Shown: positions 22,001-31,120 of the stretch, one piece after another | Numbering within the stretch: the first letter of the stretch is position 1 | How the letters are laid out: every line of letters starts with the position of its first letter | Virus record (IMG/VR): IMGVR_UViG_3300030098_003401 | Location: 1 to 44,857 of that record | Reading direction: 5' to 3' (one strand) | From: a virus | Length of the DNA: 44,857 nt | Translations under genes and position numbers: made by a program | Notes under the pieces: model-generated | The model's input: only the letters and a program-made list of their open reading frames with translations | Database searches by the model: none | What the model was told of the DNA's origin: nothing

Positions 22001-25000
22001 TACTAAATTGTCTTCAATTAATGGGACTTCTTTGCCTTCAAACTCAATAGTTTTTTTATCTAAGGTCTTAGCAGTTTCTATTCTATCGTCAATTACTTTT
22101 TTAGTTTCTTTAAAAGCACTTGATGTTAACTCTGAATATTTTCTTAAAAATTGCGCTATAGAACCTCTTGCAACTGCATCAGATGCAAATCCTAATTTAG
22201 TCATGCTAGTGTTAGCTCCAGCATTACTATACCAATGTTTTAGATTATTATTTTTTATAGCTATTTCTTTAGATTTTTCTTGTCTATTATAAGAACCTAA
22301 TAAAAAGTAGTCAAATAACCGTCTTTCTTGTGCAGTTTTTAATGTTTTTTTATAATTTGATATTGCATTATCAGTAGCAAGTTGGTCCATTTTAGCAGAA
22401 ATTTCACCTTCTACAGGTTTAGCCCCTGCTTCTTTTTGCAATTCACTAACAGCTTCACCTAATTCAGCTATTTCTACATCTTTGCTTGCAGCTTCTTCTT
22501 TAGAATAATGTCTTTCTAAGTCAAGCCTTTCTTTTGCCATTAAATAACTGTTGTTTTTAATTTCGTCAGCTGCTTTATGAATACGCTTTATAACATCGTT
22601 AGTAAATATTCCTTTGTTTTTATTTATATAGCTAGTAATAAGGTCTAAGCTAACCATATCATGCATATCATTTGTTAGTATAAAATCTTCTGCTCTTACT
22701 ATAATTTCATCTAATATTTCTTTCTTTTCTTTTACAGAAATTTTACCTTCTGCTAAATCCTTATTAAATTGTTCAGGAGTATCGTCTTTATGTCTTTTAT
22801 AACCTAATCCTTTCATAAAAGCATTAAATTTAACAGCATCATTAGCTATAGCTTCTCTCCCTACCCATCTTTCATTTTTATAATCATATTCTTTACCTTC
22901 TATATATGCTTTATAAGTTTTATCTAATGCTTTTTTAACATAGATATTTTGCGGAATAGTAAATGTCGCTCTACCCATAACATCAGCTAGCCAATTATTT
23001 TCTTTGTTTATAACATTCATTTTAGAATAAAGTTCAGTTAGCTTATCAAGGTCTATTTTGTTTAATATGTTATCGCTCCATTTACCTGTAGCTTTAAGTA
23101 ATTTAGCTTGTTTACCTTGTATATTATGTATATCTGAATCAGCATAATCTTTAATAAAATCTATTTTACTTCTTATTTCAGACTCTTGCCACATTTTTCC
23201 TTCTTTATAGTTTTTACCATAAAGTGCAGAGTTCATTTCCATATAATTCTTTACAAGACCCCCTCTTAATTTCCATATAGGGTCAGATTGATTTTTATCA
23301 GCCTTAAATAATTTGTAAAATTGGTCTGCATTTTTAGCTACAACTTTGCCCTTTGAATCAGTTACTTTATCTATAGCAAAATAACTGCTATGCAATTCTT
23401 TAAAATAGTCATTATATTTTTTTAAACCACCTGTATCCATAGGGTCTGAACCAAAAGCAGTCATGGATGCAGATAACCGTCTAGCATAATCAAGCCATTC
23501 TTTTTCATTTCTAGCTTTTATAGTAATAGTATATTCAGGATTATCTTTTTGATTGTAGTCAATAAATTTAAATGTATCTACTCCTTTTTTACCAGAAGAT
23601 ATAAGGTCATGTGCGCCTTTCATTGTTTGGGTCATACCTACAATACCACCTAGTTGAGAACGAGCATCCACAACTCTTTCTGAAATTGTTCTTCTTACTG
23701 AAGGAGCATACATCCATACTTGTTCTTTAGCTGCTTTTTTAGCATAACTTTCTTGACCAAGAGTTAATAAATCTTCCATAGTCATATTAGCATGTAAGCC
23801 ATCAGGTCTATTTACCATACCTTTTTTATTATCAGGAATATATTTAGCATATTTATCCTGCTCTTTAGATGCTTTACGTTTTGGAGCCATCTCATCTATT
23901 AATTTTACTAATCTCTCGGCATGATTATCTTTAGCACGAACACCTTTTCGTTTAACAGTATATTTTAAAGTCTTTCCTTGTAACTTTCCAGATTTTAAAT
24001 CTTTTAAAATAGCGTCTCTTTTAGTAGGTAGAAAACCAACATCACCAGTTCCTCTTAACCAAGCTTCATATCTATTTATAGCATCTGGTATACTTTCCGC
24101 TCTAATAAATCCTTGCCTTTTATAATAAGAAGGACTATTATCATACACTTCTGGAATTACAAATGGATTTCCGTATTTAGAACCTCTCATAACAGATATA
24201 CCTGTATCTGCTATTTTAGTTTTAGGCATTCCTAAATTGTCATATTCTTCTCTTGTTAAATACTTGTACTCTCCATTTATCTTGTTTTTGCTAACATACT
24301 GAACATATTCTTCTTTATTAGCAGCAAAAGCATCTTTCCAAGACTTTTTCATTCCCTTACCATTTCCAGCGGCATCTTTACCACCAAAATAAATAAATGC
24401 TTCATCACCATCAAGGTCAGCTCCACCCATAGCTCTCATAGCTCTAGGATGAACAAGTACTCCATGACCATCTCTACCAGTAAAACCTCCAAATTCTAGT
24501 ATTTGAGCACCTGAAACTGAGTCCATAGGAACCCTTATAAGCATAGCTCTAAATATTTCCTGTAATTCTTTTTCTAATCCTTTTCTTTTAGAAGGGTCTT
24601 TAGCATAATTCCAAAGTTCGCCTAAAGTTTTTATTGGCTTACCGTCTTCTCCTTTTACCTCCAAGTGAGTTTCTAAAGGCATTTTTTTATATCTATTGTC
24701 TAAAAAGAAAATATCATCTCTTTTTTGCAGTAAAACTAAATTAGGATTAACATTATCTAAATCTATCATTAAAGCTTTATCATAAGGTCTCATTCTAGCT
24801 GCAGCAGAATTACCTGCTTTAGGTTTAGCAATATGGCTTAGTATATAATTTTTCATAACAGCAACTCTAAAAGGCCTAATCCATTTGTGTGCATAAATAG
24901 GAGAAGTTTGTACATCTTTTTTCTTAGCTATACTAACACCTACATCTATCAATCTATCAGTTATTGTATTAAAATCATCTATTTCTTGCATATATTCTGA

Positions 25001-28000
25001 TAAATCATCTTCTTTAGTTCCATTTTCTTTAGCTTCTGATACAGCTATTTCTTTATTTAATTTTAATAATCTTTGATAAGCTGCATCTGCAAAAGAACTT
25101 CCTTCGCTAGAGTTTACAACTTCAAGTAACTTGTTAATTCCAATTTTTTCTATATTATTTAAAAGTTTAGCTTCCTTACTTGTAGTAGGATTAGCCATAT
25201 AATCTGTTAAGGCATCATTCCATTTCTTTTCGCCTATATAAGATTTATATATTGTTTCACTAAATACATCTTCTATTATTTCATTTGGTATAGGTTTATA
25301 TGCTGTCCTTGAAGATAAAGCACTAAACATTTGTTTGGGTATTCTAGCTAAATGTTTAACCATATTGTTGTTATTTTTTACACTATAATTATATTTTATA
25401 TGAGAAGGGTTTAAAGAATAAACAGGTGAATTAAGAGATAATTCTTTTTTATTTAACGTATAACTACCAATTTTCCTTCCACCTATTTGTTTAGCAGAAG
25501 ATTCATGAATAATATAATGAATACCATTCTTTTCCATAAAATTACTTAATTTATCTCCTGCCTTGTGAAACATAAATTTGCCATATAAAGCTCCTAAATT
25601 AGCATCTGGAGATACTATAAATGCTTTATTTTGACCTGATGATACATGGCCTGCATCTTTATTATTATAGTCTATAGCTTTATTAGTACCTATGATAGCA
25701 CCATCAACTATCTCATTATAAAGTTTTGCTTCAAATTCTAGTAGTTTTTCTCCATGAGGAGCTAAATCATCAATATCTTTAATAACTATATACTTAAATG
25801 TATTTTCTGTGCCTTTTATATCTTTACCTTTAGAATTTTTTAAAGGTTGTGTAAAAATTTTATCACTAGCAAGTTGTGCATTAGCAAACTTTTGACTTCC
25901 ACTCCATGAAGGGGTAAATAATATTTGCAATCTTTTATTATATGCTAGTGCATTATCAAGATATCCTTTACTCCACAGTTTTCTTAGATTAGAACCTGTG
26001 TAAGTAAAGCCATTCATACCCATATCGTATAACACATTAGATAAAAATCCTTTATCAAATTCTTTGCCTGCATTTTTCAACTTAGGATATTGTTTTTTAA
26101 ACTCTTCTTTTGCTTCTCTATAAAGTTCTCTTTTACTACTTAATAAAGACCTTAGGGTAGGTTGTAATTTAGAAGCTTTATTTACCATAGGATGATGTTT
26201 AACAAAGATAAGTTTATCAGCATCACCTCTACCACCAAACAAATAAAAGTTTTTCTTTTTCATAAACTCTACAATATTTTGCATAACCATATTATATGCA
26301 TCCATATTATCTCTTCTTAGGTCTGATAATTTCATATCTTTAAATTGACCTGTTTTAGATTTAGTGCTTATATGGTCTACAAAAACAAGTTGTCCTAATT
26401 CTTTATCTGGAGAACCTCCTTCTTTTAAAAATACTTCTTCAATAATTTTAATAGGTTCCACATTTTTCTTTCTTACACCACTAACAGTCATAGGCCTACT
26501 AACATCCATACTTTGAACAAACGCTTTAGCTGGAGTAGTAGTTCCTGATTCTGGGTCATAAGTTTTAGGAACATAATTAATTCTTACAAAATTAGTCTGA
26601 ATGCCTTTATTTGCTCGTGTTATCCATTGCCTAAGGTTACCCCTTGCTTCTTCATTTAATGGCGTTTTAAAGCGTTTTTGAAGCTCTTCAGCTAATTTCT
26701 CTGTTTCAACTGTTTTACCTGGCTTAATATACTTGCTTAATATACCTGAAAGTTCTTTACTTATTACTGTTTTTAAATCAGCTTGTAAAGAATATGGCAA
26801 ATCATCAAGCTTCCAAGATTTAGATAAATACTTTTCAGCAAATTGCAATGCTCTATGTCCAACTATAGGCTCAGAAGTACTCATGCCTACATCTATATCA
26901 TTACTATCTTCTACTTCAGTTTCTTTGCTTACTTTATTTAACTTAATGCCTTTTGTAGCGGCAATTATTTCTTCTCGTATTTTATTATTAGTAATAGCTT
27001 GATTTGTTAATTTTGCTATTTGGTCTGAAGCATAAGTATATCCAATTGTTTCTTCACCTGTTTCTTTTAATATGCGCTCTTCTTTATCAAATTGTTTTTG
27101 TAAAGTAGATAGCTTCTTTTGGTTTTCTGCAATATCAATATCAATTTGTTTTAATTTTTCAGTAATCCTATCTACTGCAGGTTCTACTTTTACACCTTCT
27201 TCTGTAACTTCTGTTTTTTGTTCTTTTTTGCGAGTTAATACTTCTGTTTCTATTTCTTTAAGCTTTTTAAAAGACTCAGGAGTAACTTCACCAGTAATTT
27301 TATCTTTTAACTTATAACCGTAAGCTTCTAATGCTTCTATTAAATCGTAAGCTCTCTCAGCTCTTTGTTCTGTAGAGCCAAATGTTTTAAAGATATCTTT
27401 TTCAACTTGTGTCTTAACTTCAGGTTCTAAATTTGACCACTTTTTACCCATTAATTCTGGGCGTAATGTGTATTCTAATTCAGCATTATTAGGTAGTTCT
27501 TTTTGAAAAGATTTCATAAACTCAGCTGAACGCTGTTTATACCAAGGTCTTTCGTTTCCACCAAAATAAGCACCTAATAAATATTCGTAGACTTGTTCTG
27601 CACTAGTAGCACCTCTCATTGTAGCTGGTAATCCTTGGAATACAGAACCAGCAATAGCTCTTGCTACTTTATCTGCTTTAACATCTCCTGTGTTTATTAC
27701 ATTACCTAAACCTCTAAATACTCCACCAAATATAGCACCATGAAAAGCGCTATGCATTACAGCATCTACTCCTCCTTGCCAGGCAGATATACCGCTAGCA
27801 ACACCAAGATTAAATGCACCTTCAGAGATATGTTTAACAGGTCCTTTAGTTAGAAAATCAGCAGCTACTTGTGTTGCTCCAGCCCTACCTTTAGCTGCGG
27901 TATCTAAAGCAGGACCTACTACTTTTGATGCTCTTTTAGTAATTTTTTCTGATAGATATAATGGAACAGATTTAACTTTTGCTACTTTAGAGGCTAACCC

Positions 28001-28387
28001 AGTTAAACCAAAAGCTTTTAAAGGTGTAGCCATTATTCCAGGAGCAAATCCTGCTAAATGCCCTAAACTTCTTGCTATATTTTCATATTCATTATCTGGA
28101 TGGTCACCTGTTTCTAGTGTAGTAAACCCACTTGCAAATCCTTTACCAAACTGCATAATAGCTTCACCAAAACTAAAATCGCCTTCATAAAAAGGCACTT
28201 GATGATACTGAGAATGCATTTTAATACTCTCTACTTGTTGTTGAGAATATAAATTAGGATTTGCTTTATAAGCATTTGCTAAACTACGGGTTTGTAATTT
28301 GTTAAATTGAGGTATAAATTGTTGTGTTGCTTCAGCGTTTACCTGATTTTCTATGCCAGCGACAGTTTGAGTTGGGTTAATTTGCAT
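19013..28387 (-). CDS. Giant virion-type protein with two-barrel RNA polymerase core and DUF4326-like insert
   Basis: At 3124 aa this is a fifth of the window. Its centre has the beta-prime double-psi barrel signature: RVP at 1285-1287, then VLVHPRAMRAMGGADLDGDE with H1313, P1314 and metal-binding D1324, D1326, D1328. This matches the 'HP...aNADFDGDqM' site of cellular RNA polymerases. About 400 residues earlier a candidate first barrel has DGAIIG (D895), KFMFHKAG (K937, K942) and ESSAKQ (K966). A DUF4326-like domain follows at 1400-1500 (SKYGNPF ... INRYEAWL ... LQGKTL). VVDARSQLGGIVG (from ~1572) could be bridge-helix related. The N-terminus (FGKGFASGFTTL) and C-terminus (TRFQLWQWNAV, then hydrophobic helices) resemble large ejected virion proteins. 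It ends the structural operon. The likely role is a packaged polymerase transcribing early genes, as in crAss-like phages. Confidence 0.75.
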   Translation of the reverse strand: MQINPTQTVAGIENQVNAEATQQFIPQFNKLQTRSLANAYKANPNLYSQQQVESIKMHSQYHQVPFYEGDFSFGEAIMQFGKGFASGFTTLETGDHPDNEYENIARSLGHLAGFAPGIMATPLKAFGLTGLASKVAKVKSVPLYLSEKITKRASKVVGPALDTAAKGRAGATQVAADFLTKGPVKHISEGAFNLGVASGISAWQGGVDAVMHSAFHGAIFGGVFRGLGNVINTGDVKADKVARAIAGSVFQGLPATMRGATSAEQVYEYLLGAYFGGNERPWYKQRSAEFMKSFQKELPNNAELEYTLRPELMGKKWSNLEPEVKTQVEKDIFKTFGSTEQRAERAYDLIEALEAYGYKLKDKITGEVTPESFKKLKEIETEVLTRKKEQKTEVTEEGVKVEPAVDRITEKLKQIDIDIAENQKKLSTLQKQFDKEERILKETGEETIGYTYASDQIAKLTNQAITNNKIREEIIAATKGIKLNKVSKETEVEDSNDIDVGMSTSEPIVGHRALQFAEKYLSKSWKLDDLPYSLQADLKTVISKELSGILSKYIKPGKTVETEKLAEELQKRFKTPLNEEARGNLRQWITRANKGIQTNFVRINYVPKTYDPESGTTTPAKAFVQSMDVSRPMTVSGVRKKNVEPIKIIEEVFLKEGGSPDKELGQLVFVDHISTKSKTGQFKDMKLSDLRRDNMDAYNMVMQNIVEFMKKKNFYLFGGRGDADKLIFVKHHPMVNKASKLQPTLRSLLSSKRELYREAKEEFKKQYPKLKNAGKEFDKGFLSNVLYDMGMNGFTYTGSNLRKLWSKGYLDNALAYNKRLQILFTPSWSGSQKFANAQLASDKIFTQPLKNSKGKDIKGTENTFKYIVIKDIDDLAPHGEKLLEFEAKLYNEIVDGAIIGTNKAIDYNNKDAGHVSSGQNKAFIVSPDANLGALYGKFMFHKAGDKLSNFMEKNGIHYIIHESSAKQIGGRKIGSYTLNKKELSLNSPVYSLNPSHIKYNYSVKNNNNMVKHLARIPKQMFSALSSRTAYKPIPNEIIEDVFSETIYKSYIGEKKWNDALTDYMANPTTSKEAKLLNNIEKIGINKLLEVVNSSEGSSFADAAYQRLLKLNKEIAVSEAKENGTKEDDLSEYMQEIDDFNTITDRLIDVGVSIAKKKDVQTSPIYAHKWIRPFRVAVMKNYILSHIAKPKAGNSAAARMRPYDKALMIDLDNVNPNLVLLQKRDDIFFLDNRYKKMPLETHLEVKGEDGKPIKTLGELWNYAKDPSKRKGLEKELQEIFRAMLIRVPMDSVSGAQILEFGGFTGRDGHGVLVHPRAMRAMGGADLDGDEAFIYFGGKDAAGNGKGMKKSWKDAFAANKEEYVQYVSKNKINGEYKYLTREEYDNLGMPKTKIADTGISVMRGSKYGNPFVIPEVYDNSPSYYKRQGFIRAESIPDAINRYEAWLRGTGDVGFLPTKRDAILKDLKSGKLQGKTLKYTVKRKGVRAKDNHAERLVKLIDEMAPKRKASKEQDKYAKYIPDNKKGMVNRPDGLHANMTMEDLLTLGQESYAKKAAKEQVWMYAPSVRRTISERVVDARSQLGGIVGMTQTMKGAHDLISSGKKGVDTFKFIDYNQKDNPEYTITIKARNEKEWLDYARRLSASMTAFGSDPMDTGGLKKYNDYFKELHSSYFAIDKVTDSKGKVVAKNADQFYKLFKADKNQSDPIWKLRGGLVKNYMEMNSALYGKNYKEGKMWQESEIRSKIDFIKDYADSDIHNIQGKQAKLLKATGKWSDNILNKIDLDKLTELYSKMNVINKENNWLADVMGRATFTIPQNIYVKKALDKTYKAYIEGKEYDYKNERWVGREAIANDAVKFNAFMKGLGYKRHKDDTPEQFNKDLAEGKISVKEKKEILDEIIVRAEDFILTNDMHDMVSLDLITSYINKNKGIFTNDVIKRIHKAADEIKNNSYLMAKERLDLERHYSKEEAASKDVEIAELGEAVSELQKEAGAKPVEGEISAKMDQLATDNAISNYKKTLKTAQERRLFDYFLLGSYNRQEKSKEIAIKNNNLKHWYSNAGANTSMTKLGFASDAVARGSIAQFLRKYSELTSSAFKETKKVIDDRIETAKTLDKKTIEFEGKEVPLIEDNLVEIEQYEGAVKGKLPKEDIKVIHELAENLHYYHNKEGINLNEITRYYFKKNLVEMNKQDYIAMNNLFKDFRSGSLWQKLFAEDAPDMKGRYWMLFPKSITREMMKYDILWLKEEGYFKEKGELKKGTVRKPTWWLDTIQDWIGKMGEKSTELGESLTNKINAELSFYVENVTGGELLRKYAVRKMQRPLRYKVLGQNKHKSRPERVAKSSQYERDYQEILKDKDLQLALSKTYSITSPEGVREKLTGEQIADRIIDVYAKSNEKVFEVIAGKPEALKKYETGETYDLEGLEPKIKWQEFISDMTKLYKQGKPIPTDFGIDGLRQVARSMMIDLLPRNPKTNKILPQYKVVMDKLAKTTLRKTDPMEFNTYFPHMFHSRKEAFKAMERQLEAISKDGTLNKTDKKEEMKKLMYRTHNLTGDWLEPGQEIFDAYDRAAQEILEQKKISQESIKWWDANQKLGNAMSREVHMPGYSIEHPSYEVYLRNVSNTYFNQMNQIFTRSIIQQFNKRAVKKGWHKEKFGDGSKFTLLQKWENFLKLYAQDAMGNPSIIPERIYEDPGMKLKGTPYYWWADNRVKKKLETIKDKLIQDKTKYPNLNKLMKEVPYQMLTRISNMEAKFELASLLAHPKSAVGNVFGGSLHTIQSAGLNNWKQGMDLNYLKRIDPEIFKTKDDINRFIVKHGVVPDFMRHEWGINPEVRAQGKQEFMNDVIKNMTSEGKIGRRELADLMDKHKLSKSLMQVASQFMSKPEMMLRRHAFMAHYVQAWKRFDGAIENVDHPFLIEQAKKGVQATQFLYSAPYRPAFARTALGKIMTRFQLWQWNAVRFRNDVRREAKIFGLKEGTPAFEKFKRTLQLDLLVFALGNVFMYSIFETALPAPWSWIQDTADWIFGNDKERDRAFMGTWPKSVAPLQVITPPIFRLPLAGIDSFIADDWNRFANYHIYTMAPFGRIIKDFSPWAKNNLIENPMMLIDKFSGFPMYGISRMAKDVRKEGVYQP
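19015..19037. terminator. Weak bidirectional terminator candidate at the convergent junction
   Basis: AAGGC (19015-19019) and GCCTT (19028-19032) form a 5-bp stem with an 8-nt loop. CTTTTC follows on the plus strand and AATTTC on the minus strand. It lies inside the last codons of the giant gene. The stem is short, so the call is tentative. Confidence 0.3.
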
Positions 28388-28395
28388 TTAAAATA

Positions 28396-29451
28396 TTACT
28401 CGGAGTATAAAGCATTCATAAGCTGATATAAATCCCAAGCAGTAAGTCCTGCTCCAACAGCCCATCCAACAGGTCCTCCCAAAGCACTAGCTCCAAGTCT
28501 TCCTAAAGCTTTAGTTCCAACCTTTTTTAAAGCTGTCTTTCCTAACTGAGAAGAAGTTTTTTTAACTCCTTGCTCCAAAACTTTATCAGCTATTTCTTTT
28601 TGAATAACTGATTTTGTCATTTTTGAAGTTTTTTCTATTCCTAATTTTTTAGCTCGTGCTCTTAATTGGTTTAATGTACCTTCTGAAGCTTCAGTAGCTA
28701 AGGTTAACTTATTATAACCTTTTTTAGCCTGACTTCCCATATAAGCTCCAGCACCTCCTAATGCTATTCCTTGAGCAACATCTGCTTCTGTATCTGTAGC
28801 TCCTAATGCTTTTGCAAGCGGTGAAGCTACCATAGGTGCTAAAAATGGAATTGCAGTTCTTACTCCAGGAATATTTTTTAACATAGGGTTTAAAGCAGTT
28901 AAAGCACCAGCAGTACCTGCTATACCAGCTCCAGCTTGTAATGCAGAGCCAGGCTTACTAAGCCAATCTAAAATTCCCTTTTGTTCTGTTATATAAGGAG
29001 CTATTGTTGTTGCATTTAATGGGTCTTCCATAGCATAACTAGTTAAATATGAAGAAAATGCAGGATTATTTTTAGCAAAATCACGAATATCTTTATCTGT
29101 TGCTCCTAGAGCTTTTACTGATTGTAATTGGTCAGGTATAGATTGTATATTTTGACCTTGCAACATAGGTTCAATATACTGCGTATAATAATTTAAATCA
29201 GGCCTCATATTTTTTTCAGAAGCCTTTTGAATATATCTATTCCATAAACCTTCTTTAGTAATAGGTCCAGCACCTGGTGTAAAGGATAATTTACCATCTG
29301 TGTAAAACAACTTACTTCCTCTTCCCATCATATCTTTTTGTAAGTTTAATTGAAAATCTTCAAGAAAATCTCTTTCTTCTTGTTGCCTATAAGCTTGTTT
29401 TATACCTGGTATATTTAAATCTGCTAGCGTTGATATTCCTTGTACTGCCAT
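28396..29451 (-). CDS. Ejection-type internal virion protein with SAP-like motif and Gly zippers
   Basis: The 351-aa protein begins MAVQGISTLADLNIPGIKQA, a leader shared with the next gene upstream. Residues 171-240 are Gly/Ala-rich and hydrophobic (AGAGIAGTAGALTA). Residues 260-291 (LNQLRARAKKLGIEKT and on) look like a SAP/Rho-N DNA-binding helix pair. The C-terminus has GGPVGWAVGAGLTAWDLY, a Gly-zipper seen in phage ejection proteins. The mixture fits a protein carried in the virion that inserts in the envelope and guides DNA or the giant protein into the cell. A strong AAGGAGA site precedes the ATG. Confidence 0.65.
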   Translation of the reverse strand: MAVQGISTLADLNIPGIKQAYRQQEERDFLEDFQLNLQKDMMGRGSKLFYTDGKLSFTPGAGPITKEGLWNRYIQKASEKNMRPDLNYYTQYIEPMLQGQNIQSIPDQLQSVKALGATDKDIRDFAKNNPAFSSYLTSYAMEDPLNATTIAPYITEQKGILDWLSKPGSALQAGAGIAGTAGALTALNPMLKNIPGVRTAIPFLAPMVASPLAKALGATDTEADVAQGIALGGAGAYMGSQAKKGYNKLTLATEASEGTLNQLRARAKKLGIEKTSKMTKSVIQKEIADKVLEQGVKKTSSQLGKTALKKVGTKALGRLGASALGGPVGWAVGAGLTAWDLYQLMNALYSE

Positions 29452-29481
29452 TTATTTCTCCTTGTTACTTTATATAAAGGT

Positions 29482-29853
29482 TTAAAACCCTATTTGATTT
29501 TGATTTTGTAAAGCTTCTGCAAATATTTTTTTTCTATCACTATAATTATAATTACGATTCATTAAAGCTTCTATATCTTCATCATAACTATCATCAAGAT
29601 TAATATTATTTGGTACTACATTACTAGAATCAGCGCTCATAAAATTGTTTTCTGTAAAACTATTATTTAAAATATTTTTCCATTTATTTATATTTTCACT
29701 GTATTCATCTACATCATATTCTTCAAAAGATTCTTCAAGGCTTTTAGAGGGTTTATTGAAATTGATAAAATCTAAAAGACTTCGTTGATTTTGATATAGC
29801 TTCCTTATTCCAGGAATGTTTATATCATACAATGTTGGTATTCCTTGTACCAT
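29482..29853 (-). CDS. Short protein sharing the N-terminal leader of its neighbour
   Basis: The 123-aa product starts MVQGIPTLYDINIPGIRKLY, matching the first 20 residues of the 351-aa protein just downstream at most conserved positions, including the NIPGI core. The remainder is acidic and Asn/Ser/Tyr-rich and looks disordered. The common leader could be a targeting or docking signal for virion incorporation. Otherwise nothing is recognised. AGGAT precedes the ATG. Confidence 0.6.
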   Translation of the reverse strand: MVQGIPTLYDINIPGIRKLYQNQRSLLDFINFNKPSKSLEESFEEYDVDEYSENINKWKNILNNSFTENNFMSADSSNVVPNNINLDDSYDEDIEALMNRNYNYSDRKKIFAEALQNQNQIGF

Positions 29854-29854
29854 C

Positions 29855-30574
29855 TTAATTTAATCCTGACATTAAAGCATTCTGCAATAAAGCAGCGCCT
29901 GTTTGAGATACATACTGAGGCATAAACTGTGCTTGTTGTTGAGCCATCATTCGGTTGCCTAACATTGATTGGCTTAATGCTTGGTCTAATAAAGCTTTTT
30001 GCCTATACAATTGAGCAGCTTGTTGCATATTTTGACCAGTTTGTGCACTCTGTGCTTGCAATGCACCAGAGATTGCATCTCCTAACATAGATTGGTCTAT
30101 AGCTTTATCAGCATATGTTCCGTACTCTCCAGTAGCCATACTTCTTTGTCTTTGAGCTATATCTGTAAAAGCATCTAAGTTTTGAGCTCTAAGTTGGTTT
30201 CTCATTTGTTGATTTAAAGCACTATTAGGGTCTTCGTAACTACTAGCTAGCTGACCCATTTTATCTGCAGATGCTTGTAATGGAGCTAGGCTAGCATTTA
30301 ATGAAGATAAATATCCTTGATTTATAGACGGATTTGCCATTTGACTAGCGCCATAACCCATCATGCCAAGGCCTAATAAACTTTGAGCTCCTGTACCAAA
30401 AGAACTTAGAAAATTATTTCCTGAAGTTGTTTGTGGCGCTGCTACACCAACTGGTAAAGGATTACCCCCTGGCGCTAAATAAGGCTGTGGAGAATTTCCT
30501 TGGCCTGTTATTAGACTACCAAGCCCTGATATACCGCCTCCAATAAAGTCCCCTATATTTTGTAAAATACTCAT
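29855..30574 (-). CDS. Gly/Gln-rich internal virion protein
   Basis: The 239-aa product begins MSILQNIGDFIGGGISGLGS, a Gly-rich amphipathic stretch. A long Gln/Ala/Met-rich helical region follows (AQTGQNMQQAAQLYRQKALL, then MLGNRMMAQQQAQFMPQY). There is no catalytic motif. Composition and location resemble short T7/N4-type internal or ejection proteins. AAGGAG lies seven bases upstream of the ATG. Confidence 0.6.
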   Translation of the reverse strand: MSILQNIGDFIGGGISGLGSLITGQGNSPQPYLAPGGNPLPVGVAAPQTTSGNNFLSSFGTGAQSLLGLGMMGYGASQMANPSINQGYLSSLNASLAPLQASADKMGQLASSYEDPNSALNQQMRNQLRAQNLDAFTDIAQRQRSMATGEYGTYADKAIDQSMLGDAISGALQAQSAQTGQNMQQAAQLYRQKALLDQALSQSMLGNRMMAQQQAQFMPQYVSQTGAALLQNALMSGLN

Positions 30575-30584
30575 TAAATTCTCC

Positions 30585-31064
30585 TTATCCTATTCCTTGC
30601 CATCCACCACCATATCCACCAGCTTGTTGTTGCATATAGTTTGGTTGTATCATTGGCATAGGCATTTGTTGTTGTACAGGCATCTGTTGTGGTGCTTGCA
30701 TCATATTTTGTGTTTGCATAGCTTGCATTAACATTGGATTTATTCCCATAGGTTGCATCGTATTAGGCATTTGTTGAGGAGATTGTCCTCCTCTTAAAGC
30801 TTGAGCTAGTAATCCTTTAGCTTGTTTTTTAGCCATGTCTTGAAACATATTGCCAGCCATACTGCCTAAACCTTTACCCAAACCACCTAATGCACCACCT
30901 AATGGACCAGCTCCTGCTAATCCTAAGCCACCTAAACCTAGTCCTAGTAATCCAAGACCTTCGCCAAACTTTAACTGTTTAATACCTTGACCTATTCTTT
31001 TAAGGTTTTTACCAGTTCCTATATCTCTTAATCTAAGTTTTTTTATTTTGTCGAAGAATCCCAT
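30585..31064 (-). CDS. Gly-zipper protein with Met/Gln/Pro-rich tail
   Basis: The 159-aa protein has a basic start (FFDKIKKLRLRDIG), then a strongly hydrophobic Gly/Leu segment at residues 37-70 (GLGLLGLGLGGLGLAGAG). The C-terminal 70 residues are almost only Met, Gln, Pro and Asn, and it ends GGYGGGW. The Gly-zipper could insert in a membrane during ejection; the Met/Gln tail is probably disordered. AGGAT precedes the ATG. It is the first of four consecutive ejection-like genes before the giant gene. Confidence 0.6.
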   Translation of the reverse strand: MGFFDKIKKLRLRDIGTGKNLKRIGQGIKQLKFGEGLGLLGLGLGGLGLAGAGPLGGALGGLGKGLGSMAGNMFQDMAKKQAKGLLAQALRGGQSPQQMPNTMQPMGINPMLMQAMQTQNMMQAPQQMPVQQQMPMPMIQPNYMQQQAGGYGGGWQGIG

Positions 31065-31120
31065 ATTTATCCTAAATTTCCAAGGTAATATACTGTATAT
31101 TTATGACTATACAAAACATT

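Noticed and set aside
26733-27317. Plus-strand frames inside the giant gene
   Set aside because: They are antisense shadows of the 3124-aa frame with hydrophobic low-complexity products and no ribosome binding sites.
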